Below, one piece after another: positions 48,165 to 57,202 of a stretch of DNA of 64,000 nt. The stretch is taken from positions 24,280 to 88,279 of the forward strand of contig NZ_JAGGOT010000042.1 in NCBI RefSeq assembly GCF_018614195.1, read 5' to 3'. Both the position numbers and the translations under genes were made by a program. The stretch's first letter is position 1. The number at the start of each line of letters is the position of its first letter. This stretch comes from Streptomyces sp. ISL-43. Its GTDB lineage: Bacteria > Actinomycetota > Actinomycetes > Streptomycetales > Streptomycetaceae. A model generated the notes under the pieces. It saw nothing but the letters and a program-made list of their open reading frames with translations, ran no database searches and was not told the DNA's origin.

Positions 48165-49350
48165 CCGGGTCCGGGGAAGGGCGGCCCGTGGGCCACCAGT
48201 CGTCGTCGCCCAAGCGGTTCTCGTAGGCGTACCAGAGGGCGTCACGGCCGAGGCGAAGCTGGCGGGAGGAGCCCGTGAGGCGGTTGCGGTCGGGGCGGAA
48301 GGAGCCCTGGGCGGCGGCGAGGAGCACCGGGCGGGCCCGGTCGAAGGGGCCGGCCGGCGGGTCCCACGGCTCTTCCAGGGCGAGCAGGGCGGGCAGACCG
48401 CCCTGCCTCCAGGCGGCCGCGCCCCGGGCGAGGTCGGTCGTGCTGCGGCCCGTGGCGTGGGCCAGTTCCCGGTAGAGGGCGCGGGTGGCGCCGGTGAGCC
48501 CGGCCGTGGGGTGCGCCGAGGCCAGCCGGACGGCGTCCTGCCAGCGGGTCAGCCCGGCCATCGGATCCTCGCCGGTGCTCAGCAGGGCCAGGGCGCGGGC
48601 GGCCGCGTCCCCGGCGAGCTGGTCGAGGGCGAGCGGGTCCGGGGCGGCGGGGTCGGCCGGATACGCGGGCGGCACTCCGACGGCGGCGGGCGCCGCGAGC
48701 GGGGCGGGCAGTGGCGGCAGGACGGCGCGGGCGAGCGCCTCGCGGGCCGGCACCCCGGGGAAGTCCGGTGCCGTGTCGGGCTGTTCGCGCGCCGCGTGGG
48801 CGGCGTTGCGGCGGGTGAGCTCCTCCAGCAGCTCCCGCTCGCCGCGCCCGCGCAGGAGCAGCAGGACGAAGGGGTCACCGTCCAGGAGGCGGGCCGCGCG
48901 GTAGCAGAGAGCGGCGGCGTGCTTGCACGGCGGGCGGGCGACGTCCGGGCAGGAGCAGTGTGCCGCGAGCTCGCCCGCGGCGGGCAGGACCGTCTCCGCG
49001 AGGGACTCCGGCACCTCCCGCTCCAGCAGTGCCGCGAGCGCCGTCGGATCGGCCGCGACGGCCTCCAGGAGCTCGCGCCACTCGGCGTCCGCGAAGGCGG
49101 GCAGGGACAACTCGGTGCGGTACGGGCGCGGGCGGCTGCCCCGTACGTAGGCCACGATCCGGCCCGGTGTGATGGTGACGGCGTCGACATGGCCCTCGGC
49201 GGCATACGTCCGCCCCCGGGCCAGGCGGGCTCCGTCGCCGGCCACCGCTTCGAGCGCCGACACCCAGGCCCGGCCCCACCAGCTGACGGCCTCCACCCCG
49301 GGCGGCACGGTCTCGAAGGTGCGGCGGCGGTCGTCCCGCGCGGTGATCAC
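48145..49350 (-). CDS. SWIM zinc-finger protein
   Basis: 401-residue protein with a SWIM motif, CxC then CxH, in HCSCPDVARPPCKHAAAL (about 143-160), after an N-terminal domain of conserved form (WWGRAWVSALEAV, RGRTYAAEGHVDAVTITPGRIVAYVRGSR). The remainder is Ala/Leu/Pro-rich helical. SWIM domains bind DNA or protein and in bacteria are often next to SWI2/SNF2 helicases, as here: the GTG at 49350 overlaps the helicase stop by 4 bp. Likely a partner subunit. Confidence 0.88.
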   Translation of the reverse strand: MITARDDRRRTFETVPPGVEAVSWWGRAWVSALEAVAGDGARLARGRTYAAEGHVDAVTITPGRIVAYVRGSRPRPYRTELSLPAFADAEWRELLEAVAADPTALAALLEREVPESLAETVLPAAGELAAHCSCPDVARPPCKHAAALCYRAARLLDGDPFVLLLLRGRGERELLEELTRRNAAHAAREQPDTAPDFPGVPAREALARAVLPPLPAPLAAPAAVGVPPAYPADPAAPDPLALDQLAGDAAARALALLSTGEDPMAGLTRWQDAVRLASAHPTAGLTGATRALYRELAHATGRSTTDLARGAAAWRQGGLPALLALEEPWDPPAGPFDRARPVLLAAAQGSFRPDRNRLTGSSRQLRLGRDALWYAYENRLGDDDWWPTGRPSPDPVTALLR

Positions 49351-52223
49351 GCGGGCCTGCGCAGGGAGACGAGGTCGGCCAGCTCGCGGTCGGTCAGCTC
49401 GGTCAGCGCCGCCTCGCCGGAGCCGAGCACGGCATCGGCCAGGGCCCGCTTCGCTTCGAGCATCTCGGCGATCCGGTCCTCCACGGTGCCTTCCGCGATG
49501 ATGCGGTGGACCTGGACGGGCTGGGTCTGGCCGATGCGGTAGGCGCGGTCGGTGGCCTGCTCCTCGACGGCCGGGTTCCACCAGCGGTCGTAGTGGATGA
49601 CGTGGCCGGCCCGGGTGAGGTTGAGGCCGGTGCCCGCGGCCTTGAGGGAGAGCAGGAAGACGGGGGCCTCGCCCGCCTGGAAGCGGTCCACGAGCTCCTC
49701 TCGGCGGGCCACGGGCGTGCCCCCGTGCAGGAGTTGGTGGGAGATCCCGCGCGCCGTCAGATGCCGCTCGATGATGCGGGCCATCGTCACGTACTGCGTG
49801 AAGACCAGCACCGAGCCGCCCTCGGCCAGGATCGTGTCGAGCAGCTCGTCCAGCAGGGCCAGCTTCCCGGAGCGGTGCGCGATCCGGGGTTGGTCCTCCT
49901 TCAAGCTGTGTTCTTTCAAATACTGCGCGGGGTGGTTGCAGATCTGCTTGAGCGAGGCCAGCAACTTCATGATCATGCCGCGCCGCTCGATGCCCTCGCT
50001 CGCGCCGATCACTGCCATCGCCTCGTCGACCGCCGCCTGGTAGAGCGAGGCCTGCTCGCGGGTCAGCGACACGGGGTGGTCGGTCTCCGTCTTGGGCGGC
50101 AGCTCGGGCGCGATCCCGGGATCGGACTTCTTGCGCCGCAGCAGGAACGGCCGTACCAGCGCGGCCAGCCGGGCGACCGCCGCCTCGTTGCCGCCGTCCT
50201 CCTCCGTCTGGTGCTCCACCGGCCGTGCGTGCCGGGCCCGGAACGCGGTGAGCGGGCCGAGGAGCCCCGGTGTGGTCCAGTCGAGGAGCGCCCACAGCTC
50301 GGAGAGGTTGTTCTCCACCGGAGTACCGGTCAGCGCCACGCGCGCGGGCGCCGGGATCGTGCGCAGCGCCTTCGCCGTCGCCGAGTGCGGGTTCTTGACG
50401 TGCTGGGCCTCATCGGCGACGACCATGCCCCAGGGCTGTTCGGCCAGCCGGGCGGCCCCCGCGCGCATCGTCCCGTAGGTGGTGAGGACGAATCCGCCGT
50501 CGAGTCCTTCGAGGCTGCGGCCGGCCCCGTGGAAACGGCGCACCGGGGTGCCGGGAGCGAACCTCTCGATCTCCCGCTGCCAGTTGCCCAGCAGCGAGGC
50601 CGGGCAGACCACCAGCGTCGGCTCGGGGCGGTCGCGATGCAGGTGGAGGGCGATCAGCGTGATCGTCTTGCCCAATCCCATGTCGTCGGCGAGGCAGCCG
50701 CCGAGTCCGAGCGAGGTCATCAGGTCCAGCCAGGCCAGACCGCGTGCCTGGTAGTCGCGCAGGGTGGCCTTGAGCCCGGCCGGCTGGGGCAGCGGGGCGA
50801 GCTCCCCGGTCAGCCGGTCCCGCAGGGCGGCGAGCGCCCCGACGGGGACCGCCGCCACCGGCTCCCCCTCGACCTCCGTCGTCCCCGACAGGACGGCGGC
50901 CAGCGCGTCCACCGGGTCCAGCAGGCCCAGCTCCCGCTTGCGCGCCTTGCGCACCAGCTCCGGATCGACCCGCACCCACTGGTCCCGCAGCCGCACCACG
51001 GGCCGGTGGGCCTGCGCGAGCGCGTCCATCTCCCCCGGGGTGAGCCGGTCGCCGCCGAGCGCCAGCTCCCAGGAGAAGGCGAAGAGGTGATCGGCGTCGA
51101 AGAAGGCGGTGCCGTCGGTGGCGGAACCGGGTGCGGTGGACCGTACGACCGCGGTCGCCGACAGCGTACGGGCCAGCTCGCGCGGCCAGTGGACGGGGAC
51201 TCCCGCCTCCGCCAGCCGGGTCGCGGCGCGGCCGAGCAGGTCTTCCAGTTCGGGATCCGAGAGGGCCAGGACATCGGGGACGGGCTGGTCCAGCAGGCGC
51301 AGCAGCGGTGGCCAGACCCGGGCCGCCCGGCGCAGTGCGAGCACGGCGTCGATCCGGGCGCGGGGTCCGAAGCCCGCCGCGGCGGCCCCCGCCCAGAGCA
51401 TCGAGGCGTCCGTGACCAGGGTCGGGTCGGCGAGGCTGTGCACCTGGACGACGGCGGCTCCGGCACGGCGGGTGTCCTCGTCGTCCTCCGCCTCGTCGAA
51501 GAGGCGGAAGGAGGACAGGTCGAGCCGCAGCGAGAGGCCGACGCCGGTGTCCGCGCCGGAGGCGACCTGCGCCACCCAGTCCCCCATGCCCGGGACGTGC
51601 TGCGGCTCCCGGGCGGCGAACGGCCGGCCCGCAGCGAAGGGCGCCGCCGGGGTCCGGGGCAGGCTGTCGGCGACGGCGTCGAGGAACGCCCGGACCAGCG
51701 CCACCGGTTCGGGCAGCTGAAGCGGGCGGCGGCCGGCGAGTGGGGTGGCGTACCCCTCGTGGGGCAGCGCGGCAGCGACCGCGCGCAGGTGCCCGATGTC
51801 CTCGGCGTCGAGGGGCCCTGCCCGCCAGGCGTCGATCCCCTCGGGGGTCAGGCCGGGCAGCAGGCGACCCCGGGCCACGAGGGTGAGCGCCTGGACGGCG
51901 GCGGTCCCCCAGGCGCGGGTCGCGGGATGCGCGGCGGGGCTGCGGACCGCGCGGACGAGCAGGGGCAGGGCGGCGGTCACCGTGAGGGTGACGGCGGGCA
52001 CGGTCCGGCTGCGGACCCCCTCGCCGTGCGGGCGGACGACGGTGAGCGGGGCCGGGGTGCCACCGCGGCCGCCTTCGCCTCCGCCTCCGTCGTCGGCGGG
52101 CAGAGGGCTGCCGTCGGGTGCCCAGAAGGCGATGCGGCTCTCGCGGGGGACGGCGGCGGGCAGGAACACGGCGGCATGGCGGAGCAGCGCGGACGGCTCC
52201 GCCGGTGCTTGCCGCTGCGTCAT
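49347..52223 (-). CDS. SWI2/SNF2-family DEAD/DEAH helicase
   Basis: 958-residue double-stranded-DNA translocase of the Snf2 type. Helicase motifs are visible in order: I DDMGLGKTIT (about 518-527), Ia VVCPASLLGNW, II DEAQH (about 592-596), III LTGTPVENN, then domain 2 with LVFTQYVTM, LLSLKAAGTGLNLT and the terminal RIGQTQPVQVHR (VI). The N-terminal 470 residues are the less conserved bacterial SNF2-associated domain. The ATG at 52223 has GAGAGGGGGAC upstream. It is cotranscribed and translationally coupled with the SWIM protein. It may act in repair or chromosome remodelling. Confidence 0.93.
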   Translation of the reverse strand: MTQRQAPAEPSALLRHAAVFLPAAVPRESRIAFWAPDGSPLPADDGGGGEGGRGGTPAPLTVVRPHGEGVRSRTVPAVTLTVTAALPLLVRAVRSPAAHPATRAWGTAAVQALTLVARGRLLPGLTPEGIDAWRAGPLDAEDIGHLRAVAAALPHEGYATPLAGRRPLQLPEPVALVRAFLDAVADSLPRTPAAPFAAGRPFAAREPQHVPGMGDWVAQVASGADTGVGLSLRLDLSSFRLFDEAEDDEDTRRAGAAVVQVHSLADPTLVTDASMLWAGAAAAGFGPRARIDAVLALRRAARVWPPLLRLLDQPVPDVLALSDPELEDLLGRAATRLAEAGVPVHWPRELARTLSATAVVRSTAPGSATDGTAFFDADHLFAFSWELALGGDRLTPGEMDALAQAHRPVVRLRDQWVRVDPELVRKARKRELGLLDPVDALAAVLSGTTEVEGEPVAAVPVGALAALRDRLTGELAPLPQPAGLKATLRDYQARGLAWLDLMTSLGLGGCLADDMGLGKTITLIALHLHRDRPEPTLVVCPASLLGNWQREIERFAPGTPVRRFHGAGRSLEGLDGGFVLTTYGTMRAGAARLAEQPWGMVVADEAQHVKNPHSATAKALRTIPAPARVALTGTPVENNLSELWALLDWTTPGLLGPLTAFRARHARPVEHQTEEDGGNEAAVARLAALVRPFLLRRKKSDPGIAPELPPKTETDHPVSLTREQASLYQAAVDEAMAVIGASEGIERRGMIMKLLASLKQICNHPAQYLKEHSLKEDQPRIAHRSGKLALLDELLDTILAEGGSVLVFTQYVTMARIIERHLTARGISHQLLHGGTPVARREELVDRFQAGEAPVFLLSLKAAGTGLNLTRAGHVIHYDRWWNPAVEEQATDRAYRIGQTQPVQVHRIIAEGTVEDRIAEMLEAKRALADAVLGSGEAALTELTDRELADLVSLRRPA

Positions 52224-52354
52224 GGTGTCCCCCTCTCGCCGTCGGACGGTCAGACGGATCCCGTCTGCCGCCGAGTCTAGGCGCGAGCACTGACAATCCC
52301 GCTGACCTGCACCTTCACCCCGGAGGCCCGGGGGCCGGCGGCGGAAGGGGGGAG

Positions 52355-53677
52355 TCAGCGGGCCCAGCGGCCCTGTTCGTACGCGAAGCCGTACACCGGC
52401 CGGCCCGGGGCCGCCGCGGACGTGCGCCAGGGATGGCCGTCCGCGTCGACGCGGAGGGTGCCGGAACCCGTGGAGGAGGTCCAGCGCAGGTCCAGGTACC
52501 AGTCGCAGTCGCAGCCGGTGGTGGTGGCCTCCACGCGCAGGACGGCCGGTTCGGCGGCCGAGACCCTGAGCGGGAAGGCGGGGGCCTCGATGTCCTCCCC
52601 CGCGTCGTTGCCGGCCACGGGCCGGGCCAGCGGGCGCGGGACGTCCAGGTTGACCGCGAAGCCGGCCGGGGTGAGCGCCCCGCCGCAGCCCTGCGACATC
52701 CGGTAGACGTTCCACGGCAGCGGGCTCCGCCGCGCGGCCACCCGTACCTGGAGGTCCTGTAAGACCACGGAGTCCGGACCCGTGCCGTGCAGGGTCACCT
52801 CCACGATCTGTGTCTCCGCGTGCACGGCCCCGCGGCCCGCCGCCCACCCCGGCGCGTCCGCCTCCACCGGCGGCGGGGGCACCGCCGACGGTCCCGGCTC
52901 GACGAGGTACGCGTGGTCGCAGCCGGACGCCCACACGTGCGACCGTACGGCCGCCCGCAGCGGCGCAGGCATCGGCACCGGCACCGCTGCCGACGCCCCG
53001 GAGCCGGGAGCTTTCGCGGTCGCAGTCGCGGTCGCGGTCGCAGTCGCGGTCGCGGTCGGCCCGGCCTGCGGCGCGCGCGGGTCCGGACCCGTCGGATCCG
53101 TCCCCGTCAGGGCCACGACTCCCGCCGCGAGCGCCGCCACCCCCGCGGCAGCCACCGCCCCGGCCAGGAACCGGCGCCTCCGCCGCGGCACGGGCACGTC
53201 CGGCACAGCCGGCACGTCCGGCACGTCCGGCACGTCCGGCACGTCCGGCACGTCCGGCGCCCCGATAGTTTCGAGCCCCTCCCGGATCTCCAGCACCGCC
53301 GGCACCGCCGGCACCGCCGGCACCGCCGGCACCGCCGGCACCGCCGGCACCACCGGCACCACCGGCACCTCCCGGACCACCCGCCCCGGCCCCTCCCCCT
53401 CCCCCCGTCCCGCCGCCCTGCGCCGGGCATCCGCGAGCAGCCACGCCCGGTGCAGGTCCACCGCCTCCCCCTGCGTGGCCCCGCAGGCCCGCGCGAAGCG
53501 GTCCACCGCCGCGAACTCCGCGGGCACCGCCTCCCCGTTGCAGTACCGGTGCAGGGTCGAGGTACTCGTGTGCAGCCGCCGCGCGAGCACCCCGTAGCTC
53601 AGCCCGGACCGGTCCTTCAGCTCCCGCATCAACCGCGCGAACGACTCCGCCTCGGCCGACCTCTCCGCCTCACCCAC
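52355..53677 (-). CDS. Membrane-anchored HTH (XRE-type) protein with Val-Pro repeats
   Basis: 440-residue protein. Cytoplasmic XRE-like helix-turn-helix at about 10-65 (MRELKDRSGLSYGVLARRLH, TSTLHRYCNGEAVP). A linker then holds VPA repeats (about 103-127) and VPD repeats (about 141-163), an RRRRR stop, one transmembrane helix (about 170-192), a Thr-Ala repeat (about 208-220) and an extracellular domain of about 220 residues with paired cysteines (SGCDH, QGCGG, GCDCD). The GTG at 53677 follows GGGGGGA; the frame upstream is less convincing. It suggests direct signalling across the membrane to DNA. Divergent from a secreted protein gene. Confidence 0.75.
   Translation of the reverse strand: MGEAERSAEAESFARLMRELKDRSGLSYGVLARRLHTSTSTLHRYCNGEAVPAEFAAVDRFARACGATQGEAVDLHRAWLLADARRRAAGRGEGEGPGRVVREVPVVPVVPAVPAVPAVPAVPAVPAVLEIREGLETIGAPDVPDVPDVPDVPDVPAVPDVPVPRRRRRFLAGAVAAAGVAALAAGVVALTGTDPTGPDPRAPQAGPTATATATATATATAKAPGSGASAAVPVPMPAPLRAAVRSHVWASGCDHAYLVEPGPSAVPPPPVEADAPGWAAGRGAVHAETQIVEVTLHGTGPDSVVLQDLQVRVAARRSPLPWNVYRMSQGCGGALTPAGFAVNLDVPRPLARPVAGNDAGEDIEAPAFPLRVSAAEPAVLRVEATTTGCDCDWYLDLRWTSSTGSGTLRVDADGHPWRTSAAAPGRPVYGFAYEQGRWAR
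53193..53255 (-). repeat. 9-bp tandem repeat encoding Val-Pro-Asp units
   Basis: Seven consecutive nonamers of GGCACGTCC type (one variant, GGCACAGCC) inside the HTH membrane-protein gene. Units of 9 bp keep the reading frame. Confidence 0.9.
53292..53372 (-). repeat. 9-bp tandem repeat encoding Val-Pro-Ala units
   Basis: Nine consecutive nonamers related to GGCACCGCC, the last three diverged (ACC, ACC, TCC endings), in the same gene. Together with the nearby VPD array it forms an extended Pro-rich linker. Confidence 0.9.
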
Positions 53678-53859
53678 CCTGTCCCCCCGTCCCGCGACGC
53701 CGTTCCATGCAGGGGGTGTTCCCCCAGGTGACGGCCCGTACGGCCGTTCCAGTGTCCCGGTTCCTCCACAAACCGTCGCCCGACGCCCCGGGCCGGGTAG
53801 AGGCTCTTCGCGGACACCACCGCACCGACGACCGACGACCGACACGGGGAGAACCGACC

Positions 53860-54477
53860 ATGTTCCGACGCAGCACCCAGACCACCGCGATCCTCGCGGC
53901 AGCGGCGGCGGCGGCCGCCGCCCTCGTCCTCACCGCCTCCACCGCGGCCGCGGCCGCCACCGCGCCCGGGTTCATCGGCGGCGCCGACCTGCCCCCGCAC
54001 CCGGGCTCGCCCTGGTTCGCCGGCAAGGTCACCAAAGGACTGCCCGAGTTCGCGCCGTTCTGCCTGGAGGGGGTACTCCCGGCGGCCGGAAGCTGGCACC
54101 GCGCCTTCGGCACCGAGTTCGACACGGGAGCGGTCCAGGTCTCCGTACGCGCCTCCTCCGCCGGCGCGGCCGCCAAGCTCGCCGCCTCCCTGGAGCGGGA
54201 GGTGGCCACCTGCGCCGCCGACTGGCTGCGGACGACCCCGGGCGGGACGGCCTCCTGGCAGGACTACGGGAAGCTCTCCGTCGAGGAGGGCGCGCACGTC
54301 TACGGGGTGCACACCTCGATCCCGGATTCCGAGCCCGGTGCGCACCTCTACGGGATCGGGCGCGACGGCTCCACCGTGACGGTCGTGGAGTGGGGGCAGA
54401 TGGGGAACCTTTCCGACGCGCCCGTCCCGGCCTTCAAGAAGACGACGGCCACGGCCGTGAACAAGCTCAACCCCTGA
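53860..54477 (+). CDS. Hypothetical secreted protein
   Basis: 205-residue precursor with a long Ala-rich signal peptide (MFRRSTQTTAILAAAAAAAA, cleavage near residue 34). The mature part contains a FAPFCLEGVLPAAGSWHR segment, a second Cys (VATCAADWL), and the beta-rich-looking WQDYGKLSVEEGAHVYGVHTS and VTVVEWGQMGNL. Two cysteines could form one disulfide. No family assigned with confidence; it has some likeness to extracellular sensor domains of mycobacterial PknH type. It is divergent from the membrane-anchored HTH gene and may be its partner. Confidence 0.68.
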   Translation: MFRRSTQTTAILAAAAAAAAALVLTASTAAAAATAPGFIGGADLPPHPGSPWFAGKVTKGLPEFAPFCLEGVLPAAGSWHRAFGTEFDTGAVQVSVRASSAGAAAKLAASLEREVATCAADWLRTTPGGTASWQDYGKLSVEEGAHVYGVHTSIPDSEPGAHLYGIGRDGSTVTVVEWGQMGNLSDAPVPAFKKTTATAVNKLNP

Positions 54478-54564
54478 CGCGGCGCTCCCCTGACGCGGCG
54501 CTCCGCCGGTGGGACCATGGAAGGAGGCCGGGCGAAGCGGGACGACCACGTCGAGGCGATGGCC

Positions 54565-54825
54565 ATGCGAACAGGAAGCGAACCGGTGACCGCCCGCAGC
54601 GCACTGCGGCTGCGGTTCTGGCTGAGCCTGTGGGGGCTGATCTGGGCCGGCGCCGGGGCGGCGGCGTTCGCGCTCGCCGCCCGGTTCGGCTGGGCTGCCG
54701 CGTGCGCCGCCATCGCCGTGGTCGCCGCGGTGGACCTGGCCGTCGTACTGCACCACATCCGCCAGGGCCCGCACTATCAGCCGGGCCGGGACGTCCCCCC
54801 GTACGAGCCCCCGGAGCAGCGGTAG
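54565..54825 (+). CDS. Small membrane protein, DUF6343-like
   Basis: 86 residues with two hydrophobic segments (about 16-37 and 41-62) and a hydrophilic His/Pro-rich end (HHIRQGPHYQPGRDVPPYEPP). The MRTGSEPVTARSALRLRFWL start is the family N terminus; GAGG lies 8 nt before this ATG. An upstream in-frame ATG at 54517 would add 16 residues but lacks a good ribosome site. Function unknown. Confidence 0.72.
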   Translation: MRTGSEPVTARSALRLRFWLSLWGLIWAGAGAAAFALAARFGWAAACAAIAVVAAVDLAVVLHHIRQGPHYQPGRDVPPYEPPEQR

Positions 54826-54851
54826 CGGGCCGCAACGGCTCCCCGGAAGGG

Positions 54852-55253
54852 CTATTCCTCGAAGCGGGCCGCCGCCAGGTAGTCCGGCCGGGGGTCGAGC
54901 GCGGCCGCCAGCCTGAAGTGCTTGCGGGCCTGCTCGGGCCGACCGGAGCGCTCGTGGGTGCGGGCCAGCGCGAAGTGGGCGAAGGCGTTGTCCGGCTCCC
55001 GCTCCAGGACCAGCTCGAACTCCAGCTCCGCCGGCCGCAGTTGGGCCGCCGCGAAGAAGGCCCGGGCGCGCAGCAGCCGGGCCGCGGTGTTCTCCGGATG
55101 GGCGGCTATGACCGAGTCGAGCAGTTTCACCGCTCCGCGCGGGTCACGCGCGGCGAGCAGCCGCTCGGCGGCCCGGTAGTCGATGACGTGCGTCTCGGGA
55201 GAACGCGACGAGGACGGCGAGGGCGACGGGAGCTGCGGCGTGGTGTCGGACAC
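54852..55253 (-). CDS. Tetratricopeptide-repeat protein
   Basis: 133-residue protein with two to three TPR units (AERLLAARDPRGAVKLLDSVIAAHPEN, AARLLRARAFFAAAQLRPAELEFELVLEREPDN, AFAHFALARTHERSGRPEQARKHFRLAAALDP), giving a small protein-interaction surface. The first 25 residues are Ser/Pro-rich. The GTG at 55253 follows AAGGAAGAGACC. It is 50 bp downstream of coaE on the same strand and may be cotranscribed. Partner unknown. Confidence 0.85.
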   Translation of the reverse strand: MSDTTPQLPSPSPSSSRSPETHVIDYRAAERLLAARDPRGAVKLLDSVIAAHPENTAARLLRARAFFAAAQLRPAELEFELVLEREPDNAFAHFALARTHERSGRPEQARKHFRLAAALDPRPDYLAAARFEE

Positions 55254-55303
55254 GGTCTCTTCCTTCCCTCTGCGGGAGCGTTCGACGCCCCGCGGCCCGC
55301 CCG

Positions 55304-55900
55304 CTATCGCGCCCGCGCCGTGAGCTCCGCCCACACCTTGCGCACCTGCGGCTCCAGCGCTTCCAGCGGCCCGTCGTTGTCGATCACGAGCGTGGCCACG
55401 GCGAGCCGCTGCTCCCTCGTGGCCTGCGCGGCCATTCGGGCCCGCGCCTCCCCCTCGTCCATGCCCCGCAGCGCGGTGAGCCGGGCCAGCTGGGTTTCGG
55501 GCGCCGCGTCCACCACGATGACCAGGTCGTACAGCGGCGCGAGCCCGTTCTCCGCGAGCAGCGGTACGTCGTGCACCACGATCGCGTCGGGTCCCGCGGC
55601 GGCTTCCAGCTCGGCGGACCTGGCCCCGACGAGCGGGTGCACGATCCCGTTGAGGATCCGCAGCTTCGCCGGGTCGGCGAACACGACCGACCCCAGCTTC
55701 GGCCGGTCCAGCTCGCCCCCGGGAGTCAGCACGGACTCCCCGAATGCCTCCACGACGGCCGTGAGCCCGGGCGTTCCCGGCTCCACGACCTCCCGGGCGA
55801 TCCGGTCGGCGTCCACGACGACCGCCCCGTACCCCGCCAGCAGCCGCGAGACCTCGCTCTTGCCGGCGCCGATTCCGCCTGTCAGGCCAACTTTCAACAT
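55304..55900 (-). CDS. coaE: Dephospho-CoA kinase
   Basis: Phosphorylates dephospho-CoA to CoA, the last step of CoA synthesis. The 198-residue protein has Walker A GLTGGIGAGKSEVSRLL (6-22), the acceptor-site DADRIAREVVEPGTPG (about 31-46), and DVPLLAENG (about 110-118) with the LID region near MDEGEARARMAAQATREQRL. Shorter than mycobacterial CoaE, which carries a fused C-terminal domain absent here. Confidence 0.96.
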   Translation of the reverse strand: MLKVGLTGGIGAGKSEVSRLLAGYGAVVVDADRIAREVVEPGTPGLTAVVEAFGESVLTPGGELDRPKLGSVVFADPAKLRILNGIVHPLVGARSAELEAAAGPDAIVVHDVPLLAENGLAPLYDLVIVVDAAPETQLARLTALRGMDEGEARARMAAQATREQRLAVATLVIDNDGPLEALEPQVRKVWAELTARAR

Positions 55901-55991
55901 GCCCGGCAGACTAACCTCCGGGCCCCGGGCCCCGTACAGCCCCCTGGCCCGGCAAGATCCGAAAGAGACGGCCCTGGAGACGCCCTGGGGC

Positions 55992-56930
55992 TCAGCCCTC
56001 GCCCTCGCGCTCCGCGAGGAACCTCTCGAACTCGCGCCCGATCTCGTCCGCCGACGGGATCTCCGCAGGCTCCGCGATCATGTTGCCGCGGGTCTCGGCG
56101 CCGGCTGCCGCGTCGTACTGGTGCTCCAGCCCCTGGACGAGGCTGACCAGCTCCTCGTCGCCCTCCCGGATCTGCCGGTCGATCTCCGTCTGGGTGCGGT
56201 GCGCCTCGGTGCGCAGCGAGTGCGCGACCGCCGGCAGGACCAGCCCGGTCGCGGCCGTGATCGCCTCCAGGGTCGTCAGCGCGGCGTCCGGGTACGGCGA
56301 GCGCGCCACGTAGTGCGGTACGTGGGCGGCGACGCCCAGCACGTCGTGGCCGGCCTGGCCGAGGCGGAACTCCACCAGCGACTCGGCGCTGCCCGGCACC
56401 TGCGCCTCGTCGAAGGGGCTGCGGTGGCCCGGCATGAGGTCGGTCCGGTTGCCGTGCGGGGTGATCCCGACCGGCCGGGTGTGCGGGACGCCCATGGGGA
56501 TGCCGTGGAAGTTCACGGAGAGCCGGACGCCGAGACGCTCGACGACCTGCCGGACGGCGACGGCGAAGCGCTCCCACTCCACGTCCGGCTCGGGGCCGGA
56601 CAGCAGCAGGAAGGGCGCGCCCGTGGCGTCCTGGACGAGGCGCAGCTCCAGGAGGGGCTCCTCGAACTCCGTCCAGTGGTCGCGCTGGAAGGTCAGCAGC
56701 GGGCGGCGGGCCCGGTAGTCCACCAGCCGGTCCGCGTCGAAGCGGGCCACGACCTGGTGGGGCAGCGTGTCGAGCAGCCGCTCGACGATCTGCTCACCGG
56801 TCTCGCCCGCGTCGATGTACCCCTCGAAGTGGTAGAGCATGACCAGCCCGGCCGAGTCCTGGGCGAGTGCCAGGTCGGCCACCGCCAGGCCCTTGGCGTC
56901 CCATTCGTACAAACCCTGTGGATCAAGCAC
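55992..56930 (-). CDS. PAC2-family protein (proteasome assembly chaperone-like)
   Basis: 312-residue protein of the actinobacterial/archaeal PAC2 (PF09754) group. Landmarks are the opening LDPQGLYEWD, HFEGYIDAGETGEQIVERLL (about 38-57), PDVEWERFAVAVRQVVERLGV, VNFHGIPMGVPHTRPVGITPHGNR and GHDVLGVAAHVPHYVARSPYPDAAL. The GTG at 56930 is preferred because GGAGGA lies 9 nt upstream; GTGs at 56936 and 56939 overlap the ribosome site. Function in actinobacteria is not established; a link with the proteasome is only suggested by the family name. Confidence 0.85.
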   Translation of the reverse strand: MLDPQGLYEWDAKGLAVADLALAQDSAGLVMLYHFEGYIDAGETGEQIVERLLDTLPHQVVARFDADRLVDYRARRPLLTFQRDHWTEFEEPLLELRLVQDATGAPFLLLSGPEPDVEWERFAVAVRQVVERLGVRLSVNFHGIPMGVPHTRPVGITPHGNRTDLMPGHRSPFDEAQVPGSAESLVEFRLGQAGHDVLGVAAHVPHYVARSPYPDAALTTLEAITAATGLVLPAVAHSLRTEAHRTQTEIDRQIREGDEELVSLVQGLEHQYDAAAGAETRGNMIAEPAEIPSADEIGREFERFLAEREGEG

Positions 56931-57103
56931 CGTCACCACTCCTCCTCGCCGCGTTCTCTGCGAAGAACGTCCAAAGAGCCGTGACCATTCCCCAGTTGGC
57001 GGTATTCACCGGAACCCGTGCGATCTCCGCGATCTTCGCGGCCCGTCCCGTCCCTGCCCGGCCGCCCCTGCCCGAACCGGCTCGGCCCGATCCCGCCCGT
57101 ACA

Positions 57104-57149
57104 ACGCGGTAAGGCCCGCCCCCCAGAGGGGACGGGCCTTACCGTTGAA
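57104..57149 (-). terminator. rpsA terminator
   Basis: A 12-bp perfect stem (57107-57118 against 57133-57144), extended by CAACG/CGTTG with a small bulge, encloses a G/C-rich loop. It lies 60 bp downstream of the rpsA stop. Confidence 0.85.
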
Positions 57150-57202
57150 CATCAGCTCAGCTCACACCGCACGCGAGCGGGCGGCGTGTCGCGCTGCTGC
57201 GA

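Noticed and set aside
53193..53372. CRISPR-like repeat array
   Set aside because: The repeats are contiguous 9-bp coding units with no spacers, and no cas genes are present. The 34-bp repeat at 17940 also has no spacers.
52224..53444. Upstream extension of the SNF2 frame with Gly/Ala-rich repeats
   Set aside because: It is the shifted-frame reading of the HTH gene's nonamer repeats; the ATG at 52223 has a good ribosome site.
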